A DNA stretch of 64,000 nt, from the NCBI RefSeq assembly GCF_030388665.1, contig NZ_CP128846.1, positions 6,460,501-6,524,500 of the forward strand. Direction: 5' to 3'. Under the pieces are notes generated by a model. That model saw only the letters and a list, made by a program, of their open reading frames with translations. It was not told where the DNA came from and did no database searches. Shown one piece after another: positions 1 through 7,928 of the stretch. The translations under genes and the position numbers were made by a program. Source of the DNA: Streptomyces flavofungini. Its GTDB lineage: Bacteria; Actinomycetota; Actinomycetes; Streptomycetales; Streptomycetaceae. Positions within the stretch are counted from its first letter, which is position 1. Each line of letters begins with the position of its first letter.

Positions 1-152
1 CGTCCAGCCAGGACGTATTCGGGACACGTTCCGGACGCAAGGAGAGGAGCAGACCGACAAGGGTCCATGAGGGCAGGAACAGCGCATGCCTTCTGACCTG
101 GTAAAACGGCCAGTTTCGGCGATGATCGACAAGAGCCGCCAAGATCCTCGAA

Positions 153-197
153 GGACTCATAATCCGTCGGCCGTGGGTTCGAGTCCCACCCGCCCCA
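153..197 (+). pseudogene. 3' end of a tRNA with CAT anticodon; possible attachment site
   Basis: Only the 3' part of a tRNA is present. The anticodon loop CTCATAA is flanked by a GGA/TCC stem. A T-arm follows with stem GTGGG/CCCAC around loop TTCGAGT. The acceptor strand CCGCCCC and discriminator A end at 197. The matching 5' acceptor GGGGCGG and the D-arm are absent at the expected distance (about 124), so this is not a functional tRNA. Tyrosine-recombinase elements integrate into tRNA 3' ends and leave such fragments at one border, so this may mark an island edge. No integrase gene is in the window. The CAT anticodon fits Met or modified Ile. Confidence 0.7.
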
Positions 198-496
198 CAG
201 AAGTACTTACGAAGAAACGTTCTGACCTGCGGAAATGCGGCAGGGCGGTTGTTTTGCGTGAGGCAGTTGCCTCACCTCGGTGAGGCAATCGTGCGCCTGT
301 GCGGCCTGCCGGGTCTCTGATCCCCTTGTGGCCTGGGGCTTTGGGGGTACACCTCGGTGGGGGCTGTGGTTGACGGTCCCACGGCTCATCCATGAAACAT
401 CTGTGCCCCCGGCCCTTCCGGTGAAATGGCCGTTTCGTCCGGGCGGTCGGATCGCGTCTGTCTCGTGCGTGGGGGGCTGTCGCGAGGAATGTTGGT
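198..496. other. Intergenic stretch before vapBC, no supported gene
   Basis: About 300 bases between the tRNA fragment and the vapB operator. Open frames on both strands lack family-like composition and a ribosome binding site. A short hairpin, TGAGGCA-gttgcctcacctcgg-TGAGGCA in context, gives TGAGGCAgTTGCCTCA near 260-275 and may be a small terminator or operator. Confidence 0.4.
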
Positions 497-519
497 GATG
501 TAGCTTGGTTATGTACATC
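497..519 (+). promoter_or_regulatory. Inverted repeat upstream of vapB (likely autoregulatory operator)
   Basis: GATGTA (497-502) and TACATC (514-519) form a perfect 6-bp inverted repeat with an 11-base spacer, 27 bases before the vapB start. VapB antitoxins and VapBC complexes usually bind inverted repeats at their own promoter, so autoregulation is the likely role. Binding itself is inferred. Confidence 0.55.
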
Positions 520-546
520 ATGGACTCGCGGTGAAGGGTGGCCGGT

Positions 547-780
547 ATGTCTGTTACCCAGATCGATCTCGATGACGAGGCGCTGGCCGAGGCGATGCGG
601 CTGATGGGTGTCTCGACGAAGAAGGAGACCGTCAACACGGCTCTGCGGGACTACGTGGCGCGGATCAAGAGGCTTGAGGCCGCCGAGAAGCTGGCCGCGC
701 GGGGTGAGCGGGGCGAGTTCGAGGCCGCTGCTGCTGCTCATGGCGCCGCCAAGGACGCCCGGCGGGCAGCCTTCGAGTGA
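547..780 (+). CDS. vapB: VapB-type antitoxin
   Basis: Antitoxin of a type II toxin-antitoxin pair. It should bind DNA through its N-terminal half and neutralise the VapC nuclease through its C-terminal tail. The 77-residue product begins MSVTQIDLDDEALAEAMRLM, followed by a segment with VSTKKETVNTALRDYV. This is the ribbon-helix-helix pattern of the VapB/DUF2191 family. The second half is charged and Ala-rich, as expected for a disordered toxin-binding tail. The ATG at 547 is preferred over the GTG at 538 because an AAGGGTGG-like Shine-Dalgarno precedes it and homologous starts look like MSVTQID. The stop overlaps the next start (GTGA), implying translational coupling. A decayed copy of its 3' end lies at 17005-17080. 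Confidence 0.85.
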   Translation: MSVTQIDLDDEALAEAMRLMGVSTKKETVNTALRDYVARIKRLEAAEKLAARGERGEFEAAAAAHGAAKDARRAAFE

Positions 781-1184
781 TCACGTACCTTCTCGATACT
801 TCCGCCTTGTGGCACCTCTTCCGTACGCCGGGGGCGTTGCGGCCCTGGGAAGGGCACATCGCCGCCGGCGTGTTCCATATCTGTGAGCCCACGAGGGCGG
901 AGTTCCTCTACTCGGCGACCAGCCCGGCCCACCGGGATGAGCTGGCCGAAGAGCTGGACGCTCTCTGCCAGTTCTCGCCGGTGCCCAAGAACGCGTGGCG
1001 CTGGGTCGATACGGCGCAGTACAAGCTCACCCAGCGGGCACAGCACCGGGCCGCCGGAGCCGTCGATCTTCTTGTGTGCGCGACAGCGGTCCATCACGGC
1101 CACACCGTGCTCCACGTGGACAACGACTTCGCCACCGTGGCGGCGGTCCTCAAGGAAGTGCAGCAGCGGGACGTACGCGCCTGA
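777..1184 (+). CDS. vapC: VapC-type PIN-domain toxin ribonuclease
   Basis: Toxin of the VapBC pair, a Mg-dependent PIN-domain RNase that usually cleaves tRNA or other structured RNA. The 135-residue product covers a complete PIN fold. LLDTS at the N-terminus supplies Asp7, Glu42 lies in PTRAEFL, Asp97 in AVDLLVCATA, and Asp115/Asp117 in HVDNDF. These match the acidic quartet that binds metal. The GTG start overlaps the vapB stop by four bases. The position next to a tRNA fragment at the edge of an island fits a role in stabilising the element. All catalytic acids are present, so it is probably active. Confidence 0.88.
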   Translation: MITYLLDTSALWHLFRTPGALRPWEGHIAAGVFHICEPTRAEFLYSATSPAHRDELAEELDALCQFSPVPKNAWRWVDTAQYKLTQRAQHRAAGAVDLLVCATAVHHGHTVLHVDNDFATVAAVLKEVQQRDVRA

Positions 1185-1201
1185 CCGCTGGCCATCTGCT
1201 C

Positions 1202-1426
1202 ATGGCCGGCGTGGGTCGACAGGAACTCACGGACCGCGAGAGGCGGTTGCTGGCCCTGCTCATACCCTCACGCTGGGATCGGTCGCTCACCTGTGGACGA
1301 CGGGAAGATCCTCAACGGCAGAGTCTCTTGGGGCCCGTCATCCGCGCGATGGGATCGCCGCGCCCGGGGCCGCAGCGGCGATCGCGCCCTGTGCCCCCGG
1401 CCCGCGCGCCGAACGTAGATGGCTGA
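1202..1426 (+). pseudogene. Possible IS5-like transposase N-terminal remnant
   Basis: The frame starting MAGVGRQELTDRERRLLALLIP resembles the N-terminal DUF4096-type segment of IS5-family transposases (pattern LTDxxWxxLxPLLP). A shifted frame further on reads VDDGKILNGRVSW, comparable to the V-[DN]-x-[RK]-x-[IV]-[IL]-NG-I-x-[WY] segment that follows in those proteins. No catalytic DDE region is present and no terminal inverted repeats were found. The reading is tentative. The remaining sequence from 1185 to 1499 shows no other gene. Confidence 0.35.
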
Positions 1427-1499
1427 TCACTTCCCTGATCAAACCGCCCGAGCTGAGCCGTGCTTGAGATGTCGATCAACGCAGCTCAGGCCTTGATCG

Positions 1500-2006
1500 A
1501 TGTTTCGAGTGCCCCATAGCGTCAGGGTGGTGGAAACAACGCACCGGCCCGCGGCCCGGGTCATCTGTCTGGACGCCGCCCATCGCCTGCTTCTTCTGCG
1601 CTGGCGTGATCCGTTCGACGGGACATGGCTCTGGGAGCCGCCCGGTGGCGGCATGGAGCCGGGCGAGACGCCGCTGGAGGCGGCACGACGTGAGCTGGGC
1701 GAAGAAACCGGACTCGATCCGGCTGCGGTACGTGATCGGTATGTGCTGGTTGACCGTGATGTGCGGTGGAACGGCAAGCGGTACACCGGGACGGAGTATT
1801 TCTTCGTCGCGCAGTTCGCCGGCGAACGACCCTCGCTCGTGCGGACCGGTCTGCTCCCCGATGAGCAGACCAATTTGGACACGCACGTGTGGATAGCGTG
1901 GTCGGATCTGGGCTCGCTGGCAGACCCGGTTGAGCCGCCGCAGTTGCTGGCCGTGCTGGGCGCCCTGGTGCCGGGCGGCCCGTGGGTTGATCGTGCTCGT
2001 GCATGA
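1500..2006 (+). CDS. Nudix hydrolase
   Basis: Predicted nucleoside-diphosphate-linked-moiety hydrolase of 168 residues. The Nudix box pattern GX5EX7REUXEEXGU is complete: GGGMEPGE followed by RELGEETGL, residues about 49-73. The two Glu of REL-GEE should coordinate Mg. The surrounding beta strands (RVICLDAAHRLLLLRW and WLWEPPGG) are typical of the fold. Substrate cannot be assigned. The gene stands alone between the vapBC edge and the decayed MFS gene. The start at 1500 lacks a strong Shine-Dalgarno; an internal start such as GTG in RVVETTHRP is possible. Confidence 0.85.
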   Translation: MFRVPHSVRVVETTHRPAARVICLDAAHRLLLLRWRDPFDGTWLWEPPGGGMEPGETPLEAARRELGEETGLDPAAVRDRYVLVDRDVRWNGKRYTGTEYFFVAQFAGERPSLVRTGLLPDEQTNLDTHVWIAWSDLGSLADPVEPPQLLAVLGALVPGGPWVDRARA

Positions 2007-2075
2007 CCAGCGGTCCCACCAGGCTGCCGACCCGATGGCATTGATCGTTTATGAGGCCGGGGGTTCGCTGGGGCG

Positions 2076-3038
2076 TCATCTGCGCCCCCGTGTGTTTGCG
2101 GCCGTCGCGAGTGCCGCACCGGCGGCGGAGACACCGGCGAGGAGAGCGAAGAGGCCGGGGTGGCCGCCGAGAGGCCCGGCGATGGCCGCACCCGCGAACG
2201 GGGCGAGGGCCGCACCCGCGAACGGGGCGAGGGCGCTGGCGATGGTGACGGGTGCGGCGGGGATGCCCGAGAGGCGGCCGTAGTTGGTGGTGCCCCAGCG
2301 GTCGGTGACGGCGGTGGCGTGGAGGCGGGTGAGGTTGCCGCGGACCAGGCCTGCTGTGATGGCCAGGAGCAGTAGGAGTGGGTACGGGCCCGGTGTGATG
2401 GCCAGAGCTGCCGTGGTCATGCCTCCTGCGGCGATGAGGGCGTGGGCGGGGACGGTCACGACGGCGAGGATCAGGGCGAGGACGGTGTACGTGGTGCGCC
2501 GGCCCGGGTGTTCGGCGAGCACGGCCGTCAGGGTGCGAAGGCGGTGGAGGCCAGGCCGCCGGCGAGGGTGACGACCGTGAGCGCGCGGACGCGGTTCTCG
2601 CCTCACCGGCCGGTGAGGGCGGCGAAGGCGGGCTGAGAGAAGGTGGTGGCCATGGTGACGCCCGCAAGGAGCCAAGCCGCTGTGAAGACCGCCAGGTTGG
2701 GAGCGCGCGCGAGGCTGAGCACGGTGGTGACGCCGAGCACGGAGCCGGTGGTCATCACGGCGCGCGGGCCGCGGCGGTCGAGGACGCGGCCGGCCCGCCG
2801 GGGTGCCGACGGCGGCCGAGCCCAGGAGCGCCGCGGAGAATGCCGCGGTGGTGCTGGTCGCGGACCAGCCGGTGTCGGCGGTGATGCGGGCGTTGAGGAC
2901 CGGGAAGGCGTGGTGGACGATGCCCCAGCTCGTGATCTGCGTGGCGCAGAGGGCGGGCAGGGCGGCGCGAGGGCGCGACCGGTCCCCCGTTCCGGTCGCG
3001 TCCTCGCGGGTGCCGAGGTCGGTCACGACGGTCAGCAA
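2076..3038 (-). pseudogene. MFS transporter, broken by frameshifts and a stop
   Basis: Remains of a major facilitator exporter downstream of a flavoprotein and overlapping its stop (ATGCTGA). The N-terminus reads as a first MFS helix pair (LCATQITSWGIVHHAFPVL ... SATSTTAAFSAALLGSA). The reading then slips near 2790-2805. The correct continuation (PAGRVLDRRGPRAVMTTGS ... AAWLLAGVTMATTFSQPAF) runs in another frame to an in-frame TGA at about 2605. A further shift near 2530 returns to helices such as TTYTVLALILAVVTVPAHAL. At least two frameshifts and one stop make this non-functional unless they are sequencing errors. Near the C-terminus a 24-bp unit is duplicated (2187-2234), doubling LAPFAGAA. 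Confidence 0.75.
2187..2234. repeat. 24-bp tandem duplication inside the broken MFS gene
   Basis: Two perfect copies of a 24-base unit, 2187-2210 and 2211-2234, encode two copies of LAPFAGAA on the minus strand. A clean duplication within decayed coding sequence looks recent. Confidence 0.9.
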
Positions 3039-4387
3039 CTCCCAGAGGTGCCGGCCGCGCCGCCGATCTGCAGGGTGGCGGGAGCGGCGCAGCAGCCCCC
3101 GGCCTGCTCGGTGTTCTCGGGTTCGTCGAAGAGGCCCGCTCCGCCGCAGACCCCGGTCTCGGGGAGGGTGAGCTCGACGCGCTCGGCGGCCTCCTGGTCA
3201 CCGGCGAGGGCGGCGGCGATCGAGCGCACCTGCTCGTAGCCGGTCAGGGCCAGGAAGGTGGGGGCGCGGCCGTAGGACTTCATCCCGACCAGGTAGAGGT
3301 CCTTCTCCGGGTGGGAGAGCTCCGCCACGCCGTGGGGGTAGACGGTGCCGCAGGAGTGGACGTTGGGGTCGATCAGCGGGGCGAGCGCGGTCGGTGCCTG
3401 GAGGCGTTCGTCCAGGCCGAGGCGGACTTCGGAGAGGAAGGTCAGGTCGGGGCGGAAGCCGGTGAGGACGATGACCTCGTCGACCGGGTCCAGGCGGCGG
3501 CCGTCCTCTGCGACGAGTACGACCTGGTCGCCGTCCCGGTCGACTGCCTCGGTGCGGAAGCCGGTGACCGCCGACGCGTGTCCGTCGTCCACCGCGGCCT
3601 TGGCCCGCAGGCCGAGTGCGCCGCGAGCCGGGAGCTGGTCGGCCGTGCCGCCGCCGAAGGTGTCGGCGCCGAGCCCGCGGCGCAGGATCCACACGGCGTG
3701 CGTGTCCGGCTCCTGCTCGGCCAGGTCGGCGAGGTAGGCGAGGGCGGTGAAGGCGGAGGCGCCGGAGCCGACGACGGCGGTGCGCTTGCCCGCGTAACGG
3801 GCGCGCACGGCTGGGTCCTTGAGGTCCGGGACCTGGTAGGAGACATGGTCGGCGGCCGCGCTCTCGCCGAGGGCGGGCAGGCCGTTCGCGCCGAGTGGGG
3901 AGGGTGTGGACCAGGTGCCGGAGGCGTCGATGACGGCACGGGCGCCGATCCGCTCCTCGCCGCCCTCGGCGGTGCGGATGTGGACGGTGAAGGGCTGCTC
4001 GGCGCGGTCGGCATCGACGATCCGGTCCCGGCCCGCGCGGGCCACGCCGGTCACCGTCGCGCCGCAGCGGACCCGCTCGCCGAGGACGTCGGCGAGCGGC
4101 TGGAGGTACTGCCCGGCCCAGTCGCCGCCGGTCGGGTACGTGGCGCCGTCCGGGCGCACCCAGGTGGTCGGAGCCAGGAGCTTCTCCGCGGCCGGGTCGA
4201 CCACCTCACTCCAGGGGGAGAACAGCCGGACGTGCGACCACTCCCGCACGGCGGTGGCCGCCGACGGTCCCGCCTCCAGGACCAGCGGTTCGAGGCCGCG
4301 CTCGACGAGGCGGGCGGCGGCCGCCAGGCCGACCGGTCCGGCACCGATGACCACGACGGGCAGCTGATCGTTAGTGGGCGCGCTCAC
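3032..4387 (-). CDS. FAD/NAD(P)H flavoprotein monooxygenase-like, arsenic island, Cys-rich tail
   Basis: A 451-residue two-dinucleotide-fold flavoprotein. The FAD fingerprint VVVIGAGPVGLAAAARL is at residues 11-27. A second Rossmann motif TAVVGSGASAFTAL lies near 205, and IVLTGFRPDLTFL near 305 is the conserved ATG/TGFRPD-type motif. It belongs with flavin monooxygenase/ArsO-like oxidoreductases. The tail is unusual: Cys414, Cys432, Cys433 and Cys451 (the last residue) sit in a Gly/Ala-rich extension that could hold a thiophilic ion. It is co-translated with the broken MFS gene. Its promoter carries TCGAC-N4-GTCGA and ATAGACATCTAT sites facing arsR1 DNA, so arsenic induction is likely. The substrate is unknown. 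Confidence 0.75.
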   Translation of the reverse strand: MSAPTNDQLPVVVIGAGPVGLAAAARLVERGLEPLVLEAGPSAATAVREWSHVRLFSPWSEVVDPAAEKLLAPTTWVRPDGATYPTGGDWAGQYLQPLADVLGERVRCGATVTGVARAGRDRIVDADRAEQPFTVHIRTAEGGEERIGARAVIDASGTWSTPSPLGANGLPALGESAAADHVSYQVPDLKDPAVRARYAGKRTAVVGSGASAFTALAYLADLAEQEPDTHAVWILRRGLGADTFGGGTADQLPARGALGLRAKAAVDDGHASAVTGFRTEAVDRDGDQVVLVAEDGRRLDPVDEVIVLTGFRPDLTFLSEVRLGLDERLQAPTALAPLIDPNVHSCGTVYPHGVAELSHPEKDLYLVGMKSYGRAPTFLALTGYEQVRSIAAALAGDQEAAERVELTLPETGVCGGAGLFDEPENTEQAGGCCAAPATLQIGGAAGTSGSC

Positions 4388-4403
4388 GAGATTCCCCTTT
4401 GTT

Positions 4404-4417
4404 TCGACTTCTGTCGA
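4404..4417. promoter_or_regulatory. Inverted repeat TCGAC-N4-GTCGA upstream of the flavoprotein
   Basis: Perfect 5-bp arms around ttct, 17 bases before the minus-strand flavoprotein start. The same TTCGAC/GTCGAA core recurs as the outer arms of the site at 5126-5157 over arsR1. Both are probably ArsR1 operators (inference). Confidence 0.55.
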
Positions 4418-4461
4418 TGTCTTGCGCGGTCAGCATGCCACCTGATTCGATGAGCGTCAAC

Positions 4462-4473
4462 ATAGACATCTAT
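4462..4473. promoter_or_regulatory. Palindrome ATAGACATCTAT between divergent flavoprotein genes
   Basis: 12-bp sequence with arms ATAGA/TCTAT around CA. It lies between the minus-strand flavoprotein (start 4387) and the decayed arsO copy (start 4495). It resembles the ATAGAT/ATCTAT half-sites found at four other ars/pst promoters in this island. Confidence 0.5.
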
Positions 4474-4494
4474 CGAATCAGCGAGGTGTGCTTC

Positions 4495-5099
4495 ATGGGG
4501 CACGTGGACGTGGTGGTGATCGGGGGCGGCCAGTCGGGGCTGGCCACCGAGCACTCCTTGCTCGGGGTGGGGCTCGAGCCGGTGGTGCTGGAGGCGTCCG
4601 AGCGGGCGGCGGGATCGTGGCCGCGCTACTACGACAGCCTCACGCTCTTCTCTCCCGCCGGGTGCGGTTCCCTGCCCGGGATGCCGTTCGGTGGCGATCC
4701 GGATCGCTACCCGCACCGGGGCGAGGTCGCCGCCTATCTGCTGCGCTACGCGGACCGCCTGGACGCTGACATCCGGACGAGGGCCCGGGTGCGCGAAGTC
4801 CATGCCGAAGGCGGCGCGTTCACGCTGGCGCTGGAGGACGGCGAGCGGCTGTCGGCCCGGACTGTGGTGGCCGCGTCCGGAGCCTTCGGGCATCCGTACC
4901 GCCCGGCGCTCCCGGGCCTGGAGGGCTTCACCGGCACCCTGCTGCACGCCATCGCGAAGGGGTGTCGCTGACGCACCCCGGCCTCGCGTACGTCGGCCTG
5001 GAGTGGCAGCGCAGCCTGTCGTCGAACTCCTTGCGCGGGGTGGGCCGGGACGCGGAGCGGGTCGCCCGCCGCCTGGCCGGGTACCTGCGCCGGGGCTGA
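4495..5099 (+). pseudogene. ArsO-like flavoprotein, internally deleted and frameshifted
   Basis: The first 158 residues resemble the intact ArsO at 6864-7928: VDVVVIGGGQSGLATEHSL, then SWPRYYDSLTLFSPAG, LPGMPF, and an AASGAFGHPYRP segment. The frame then ends at TGA 4969-4971. The C-terminal end of the same family (SLTHPGLAYVGLEWQRS ... VARRLAGYLRRG) follows immediately in another frame and stops at 5097-5099. The middle NAD(P)H-binding region, roughly 150 residues, is missing. One deletion event with a net frameshift explains this. It lies just upstream of arsR1 in the same orientation. Confidence 0.8.
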
Positions 5100-5125
5100 G
5101 AGGGCGCCGGTCCTGGGCGCACTAG

Positions 5126-5157
5126 TTCGACATGTGTCAACATAGATGTATGTCGAA
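5126..5157. promoter_or_regulatory. ArsR-type operator overlapping the arsR1 start codon
   Basis: TTCGACAT (5126-5133) and ATGTCGAA (5150-5157) form an 8-bp inverted repeat with a 16-base centre that contains ATAGAT. The right arm includes the ATG start of arsR1, so repressor binding would block initiation or a leaderless transcript. Autorepression is inferred from position. Confidence 0.6.
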
Positions 5158-5527
5158 CACCAAGGTGCTGCCGCTGTTGGGACCCGACGCCGACGCCGAC
5201 GCCGCCGAGGTCGTGGCGCCGTGCTGCCCGCCGCTGACCGAGCGCCCGTTCACCGCCGAGGAGGCCGAGCGGACGGCGCCGATGTTCAAGGCACTGGGGG
5301 ATCCGGTCCGGCTGCGGCTCTTCTCGGCGGTGGCCTCGCACGAGGGCGGCGAAGCCTGCGTGTGCGACATCTCCGACGTCGGGGTCTCCCAGCCGACCGT
5401 CTCGCACCACCTGAAGAAGCTGAAGGAAGCCGGACTGCTCACCTCCGAGCGGCGCGGGACCTGGGTGTACTACCGGGTGGAGCCGTCGGTCCTCGCCGCG
5501 ATGGGGAACCTGCTCACCCTCCGCTGA
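5150..5527 (+). CDS. arsR: ArsR-family arsenic-responsive repressor (first of three)
   Basis: Winged-helix metalloregulator of 125 residues. The metal-sensing motif EACVCDISDVG gives Cys70 and Cys72, the CVC site in the helix before the recognition helix that binds As(III) in classic ArsR. SQPTVSHHLKKLKEAGLL is the recognition region and RRGTWVYYRV the wing. An extra Cys pair (Cys25-Cys26, CCPP) near the N-terminus may contribute a third ligand. The ATG at 5150 is chosen over 5132 because the operator repeat abuts it and the conserved part begins later. It lies between a decayed arsO and a lone pstS gene. Its recognition helix nearly matches that of ArsR2 (10425-10811), so the two may share operators. 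Confidence 0.9.
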   Translation: MSNTKVLPLLGPDADADAAEVVAPCCPPLTERPFTAEEAERTAPMFKALGDPVRLRLFSAVASHEGGEACVCDISDVGVSQPTVSHHLKKLKEAGLLTSERRGTWVYYRVEPSVLAAMGNLLTLR

Positions 5528-5607
5528 GCCTGCGTCACATCAGCACCCCCGGCGCGACAGGAACGTGTCAGCAGACGTTCGCCTGAGCGTCGCCCCCACC
5601 GAGACTG

Positions 5608-5623
5608 CATAGGCAAACATCTA
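5608..5623. promoter_or_regulatory. ArsR-type box ATAGGC-N4-ATCTAT before lone pstS
   Basis: ATAGGC (5608-5613), AAAC, ATCTAT (5618-5623), ending 19 bases before the pstS-like start. Spacing and sequence match the site before the pst operon at 16428-16443 and the perfect repeat at 10913-10928. Confidence 0.6.
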
Positions 5624-5642
5624 TCTCCTGGTACGTGGCGGC

Positions 5643-6845
5643 GTGAGTCGACGGCCGGTTCATGACGTTGTCCCCATCCGCCACCCGTACGCCTTCCGAA
5701 GGGGGCCAGGGGTGCAGCATCGGCGCGGGAAACGGAATCGTCTTCTGCCGGTCGGCGTGGCCGCGGCCGTGGTCGCGGCGACCGGCGGGGTGCTGAGCTG
5801 GCGGTGGCAGGCCGACGACGGCGGCTCCGGCGCATCGGCTGCCTCGTCGGCCGTGGCGCGGGCCGACTGCGCCAGGAGCGGGAAGGTGCCGGGCTCGGGG
5901 TCGACCGCTCAGCAGAACGCGATGAAGTACTGGATCGGGCAGTACGAACGTGCCTGTCCGCCGGTGCGCATCGCCTACAACCCCCTGGGCTCGGGCGCCG
6001 GAGTCGCGCAGTTCATGCGGGGCGCCACCGCGTTCGGCGGCTCCGACACCCCCGTCAAGCCGGAGAACGCCAAGCCCGCGCAGGGCGTGTGTCCGGGCGG
6101 CCGCGCGATCAACCTGCCGATGCTGAGCGGCCCCATCGCGCTCGGCTACAACGTGCCCGGTGTCGAGGACCTGGTCCTGGACGCGCGGACGCTCGCCAGG
6201 ATCTTCGACTCGAAGATAACCACCTGGGACCACCCGGCCATACGCAGGCTCAACCCGAAGTCCGTGCTGCCGTCGATGCCCATCCGGGCGGTGCACCGCT
6301 CCGACGACTCGGGCACCACTCAGAACTTCCAGGCGTATCTCGCGGGCGCGGCCCCCGAGGTCTGGTCGCATCCGGCGGAGAAGGCGTGGCAGGGGCGCGG
6401 GGGCGATTCCGCCAGTGGTTCGGATCTCGCGGCCAGGACGGTGAACTCCACGACCGGTTCCATCGGTTACTTCGAACTGTCCTTCACGACCAGGTTCCAT
6501 ATGAAGAGCGCGCGCATCGACACCGGGGGCAGCGAGCCCGTGCCGGCGACGACGAAGACCGCGTCCGCGGGCATCGCCGCCGCCGAAGTCGTGGGCGCGG
6601 GCAAGGACATGACGTTGAAGTTCGACTACCGGACCTCGGCCGCCGGTACGTATCCGATCGTCCTGGTGGCGTACGAGATCGTGTGCGACAAGGGCAACGC
6701 GCCCGACACCCTGCCCGCCCTCAAGTCGTTCCTGACCTACACCGCCAGCCGTGCCGGACAGCGGCCCCTGTCCAGGATCCACTACGCGCCGCTGCCGGAA
6801 TCCGTCGCCGCCGAGGTGCGCGAGGTCGTCAGGACGTTGCGGTGA
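5643..6845 (+). CDS. PstS-like phosphate-binding protein, stand-alone
   Basis: Periplasmic-type phosphate-binding protein of 400 residues with no ABC genes beside it. A basic start and hydrophobic stretch (residues about 33-50) form a signal peptide or anchor; no lipobox Cys follows. PstS signatures: a GSGSTAQQNAM segment, YNPLGSGAGVAQFM, FGGSDTPV, and RSDDSGTTQNFQAYL, the phosphate-contacting Ser/Asp/Thr loop. It diverges from the operon PstS at 15317-16294 (no TGGG loop), so it is an older paralog rather than a recent duplicate. An ArsR-type box lies directly upstream. It probably feeds phosphate to the PstCAB encoded 7-9 kb away, with a possible role in choosing phosphate over arsenate (inference). 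Confidence 0.82.
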   Translation: MSRRPVHDVVPIRHPYAFRRGPGVQHRRGKRNRLLPVGVAAAVVAATGGVLSWRWQADDGGSGASAASSAVARADCARSGKVPGSGSTAQQNAMKYWIGQYERACPPVRIAYNPLGSGAGVAQFMRGATAFGGSDTPVKPENAKPAQGVCPGGRAINLPMLSGPIALGYNVPGVEDLVLDARTLARIFDSKITTWDHPAIRRLNPKSVLPSMPIRAVHRSDDSGTTQNFQAYLAGAAPEVWSHPAEKAWQGRGGDSASGSDLAARTVNSTTGSIGYFELSFTTRFHMKSARIDTGGSEPVPATTKTASAGIAAAEVVGAGKDMTLKFDYRTSAAGTYPIVLVAYEIVCDKGNAPDTLPALKSFLTYTASRAGQRPLSRIHYAPLPESVAAEVREVVRTLR

Positions 6846-6863
6846 AGCCCTCCGACGCGTTCG

Positions 6864-7928
6864 TCACCGCTCGGTGAGCAGTTCTGCGATGGAGCGGGCC
6901 GTATCCCGCGCCGGACGGCCGACGCCGATGAGTGTGGCGGAGGCGGGTCCGGTCCAGTCGCCGTAGCCGAGCAGGTACAGGCGGGGCTCGTCCACAGCCC
7001 GCGTCCCTACGGTGGGGATGCGGCCGCGCGGGCCCCGCAGCCCCAGGGGCACCAAATGCCCGAGCGTCGGGCGGAAACCGGTGCACCAGATGACCGCGTC
7101 CGCGTCCGCCCGCGTTCCGTCCGCCCACACGACGCCGTCACGGTCGAGGTGCGCGAACGTCGGCGACGCCTTGAGCAGCCCCGCGTCCCGGGCCTCACGC
7201 ACGGGCGGTACGGCGACGATGTCGCCCAGCGAGGCGACACCGCCGCTGTCTGCCCGCCCTTGGTCGAGGGCGCGGCGCCGCGCGGTGGCGGCGTCGAACA
7301 GGGCGCGGCCGTCGATGTCGTCGGCCAGGAAGCGTGGTGGGCGCTGGGTGGCCCAGGTCAGCTCGGTGTCGTACGCGAGGTCGGCGGCGATCTGCGCGCC
7401 GGAGTTGCCGCCGCCGACCACGACCACCTGCTTCCCGGCGAAGTCGCGCGGGCCGCGGTAGTCGACGGTGTGCAACTGCCGTCCACGGAAGCCGGACCGG
7501 CCGGGAACAGCGGGCAGGAAGGGGCGCCACCAGGTGCCGGTGGCGCTGATGACGGCCCGGGTCCGCCAGGTGCCGGAGTCGGTCTCGACGCGCAGGAACG
7601 CGTCTTCCTCCCGGTGGACCGCGGAAACCCGGACGGGCCGGTGTACCGGCAGCTCGTACCGGTGCTCGTATTCGGTGAGGTAGCCGACCACATGGGCCGC
7701 GTCGGGGTACATCTGCCCCGTCTGCGGGGGCATGGGGCGCCCGGGCAGGGAGGAGTACGCGGCCGGGGAGAACAGGTGCAGCGAGTCCCAGGCGTGCTGC
7801 CAGGCGCCGCCCGGCGTGTCCTGGGCGTCGAGGATGACGAAGTCGACGCCGAGGCGGCGCAGATGGTAACCGGCGGCGAGCCCGGCCTGGCCGCCGCCGA
7901 TCACCACCACGTCGACGTGCCGCGTCAT
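6864..7928 (-). CDS. arsO: ArsO-type flavin monooxygenase
   Basis: 354-residue flavoprotein, last gene of an arsR-acr3-arsO operon. FAD motif VVVIGGGQAGLAAGYHL at the N-terminus, NAD(P)H motif VVVVGGGNSGAQIA near 165, and IWCTGFRPTLGHL near 285. The GGAWQHAWDSLHLFSP segment is typical of the ArsO/CzcO-like group. ArsO genes accompany arsR and arsB in Streptomyces arsenic operons, but their exact reaction is not settled. The ATG at 7928 overlaps the acr3 stop (ATGA), so it is translationally coupled. It is intact, unlike the copy at 4495-5099. Confidence 0.85.
   Translation of the reverse strand: MTRHVDVVVIGGGQAGLAAGYHLRRLGVDFVILDAQDTPGGAWQHAWDSLHLFSPAAYSSLPGRPMPPQTGQMYPDAAHVVGYLTEYEHRYELPVHRPVRVSAVHREEDAFLRVETDSGTWRTRAVISATGTWWRPFLPAVPGRSGFRGRQLHTVDYRGPRDFAGKQVVVVGGGNSGAQIAADLAYDTELTWATQRPPRFLADDIDGRALFDAATARRRALDQGRADSGGVASLGDIVAVPPVREARDAGLLKASPTFAHLDRDGVVWADGTRADADAVIWCTGFRPTLGHLVPLGLRGPRGRIPTVGTRAVDEPRLYLLGYGDWTGPASATLIGVGRPARDTARSIAELLTER

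Noticed and set aside
86..283. 65-residue open frame across the tRNA fragment
   Set aside because: No ribosome binding site, and it covers the structured tRNA end; composition not protein-like.
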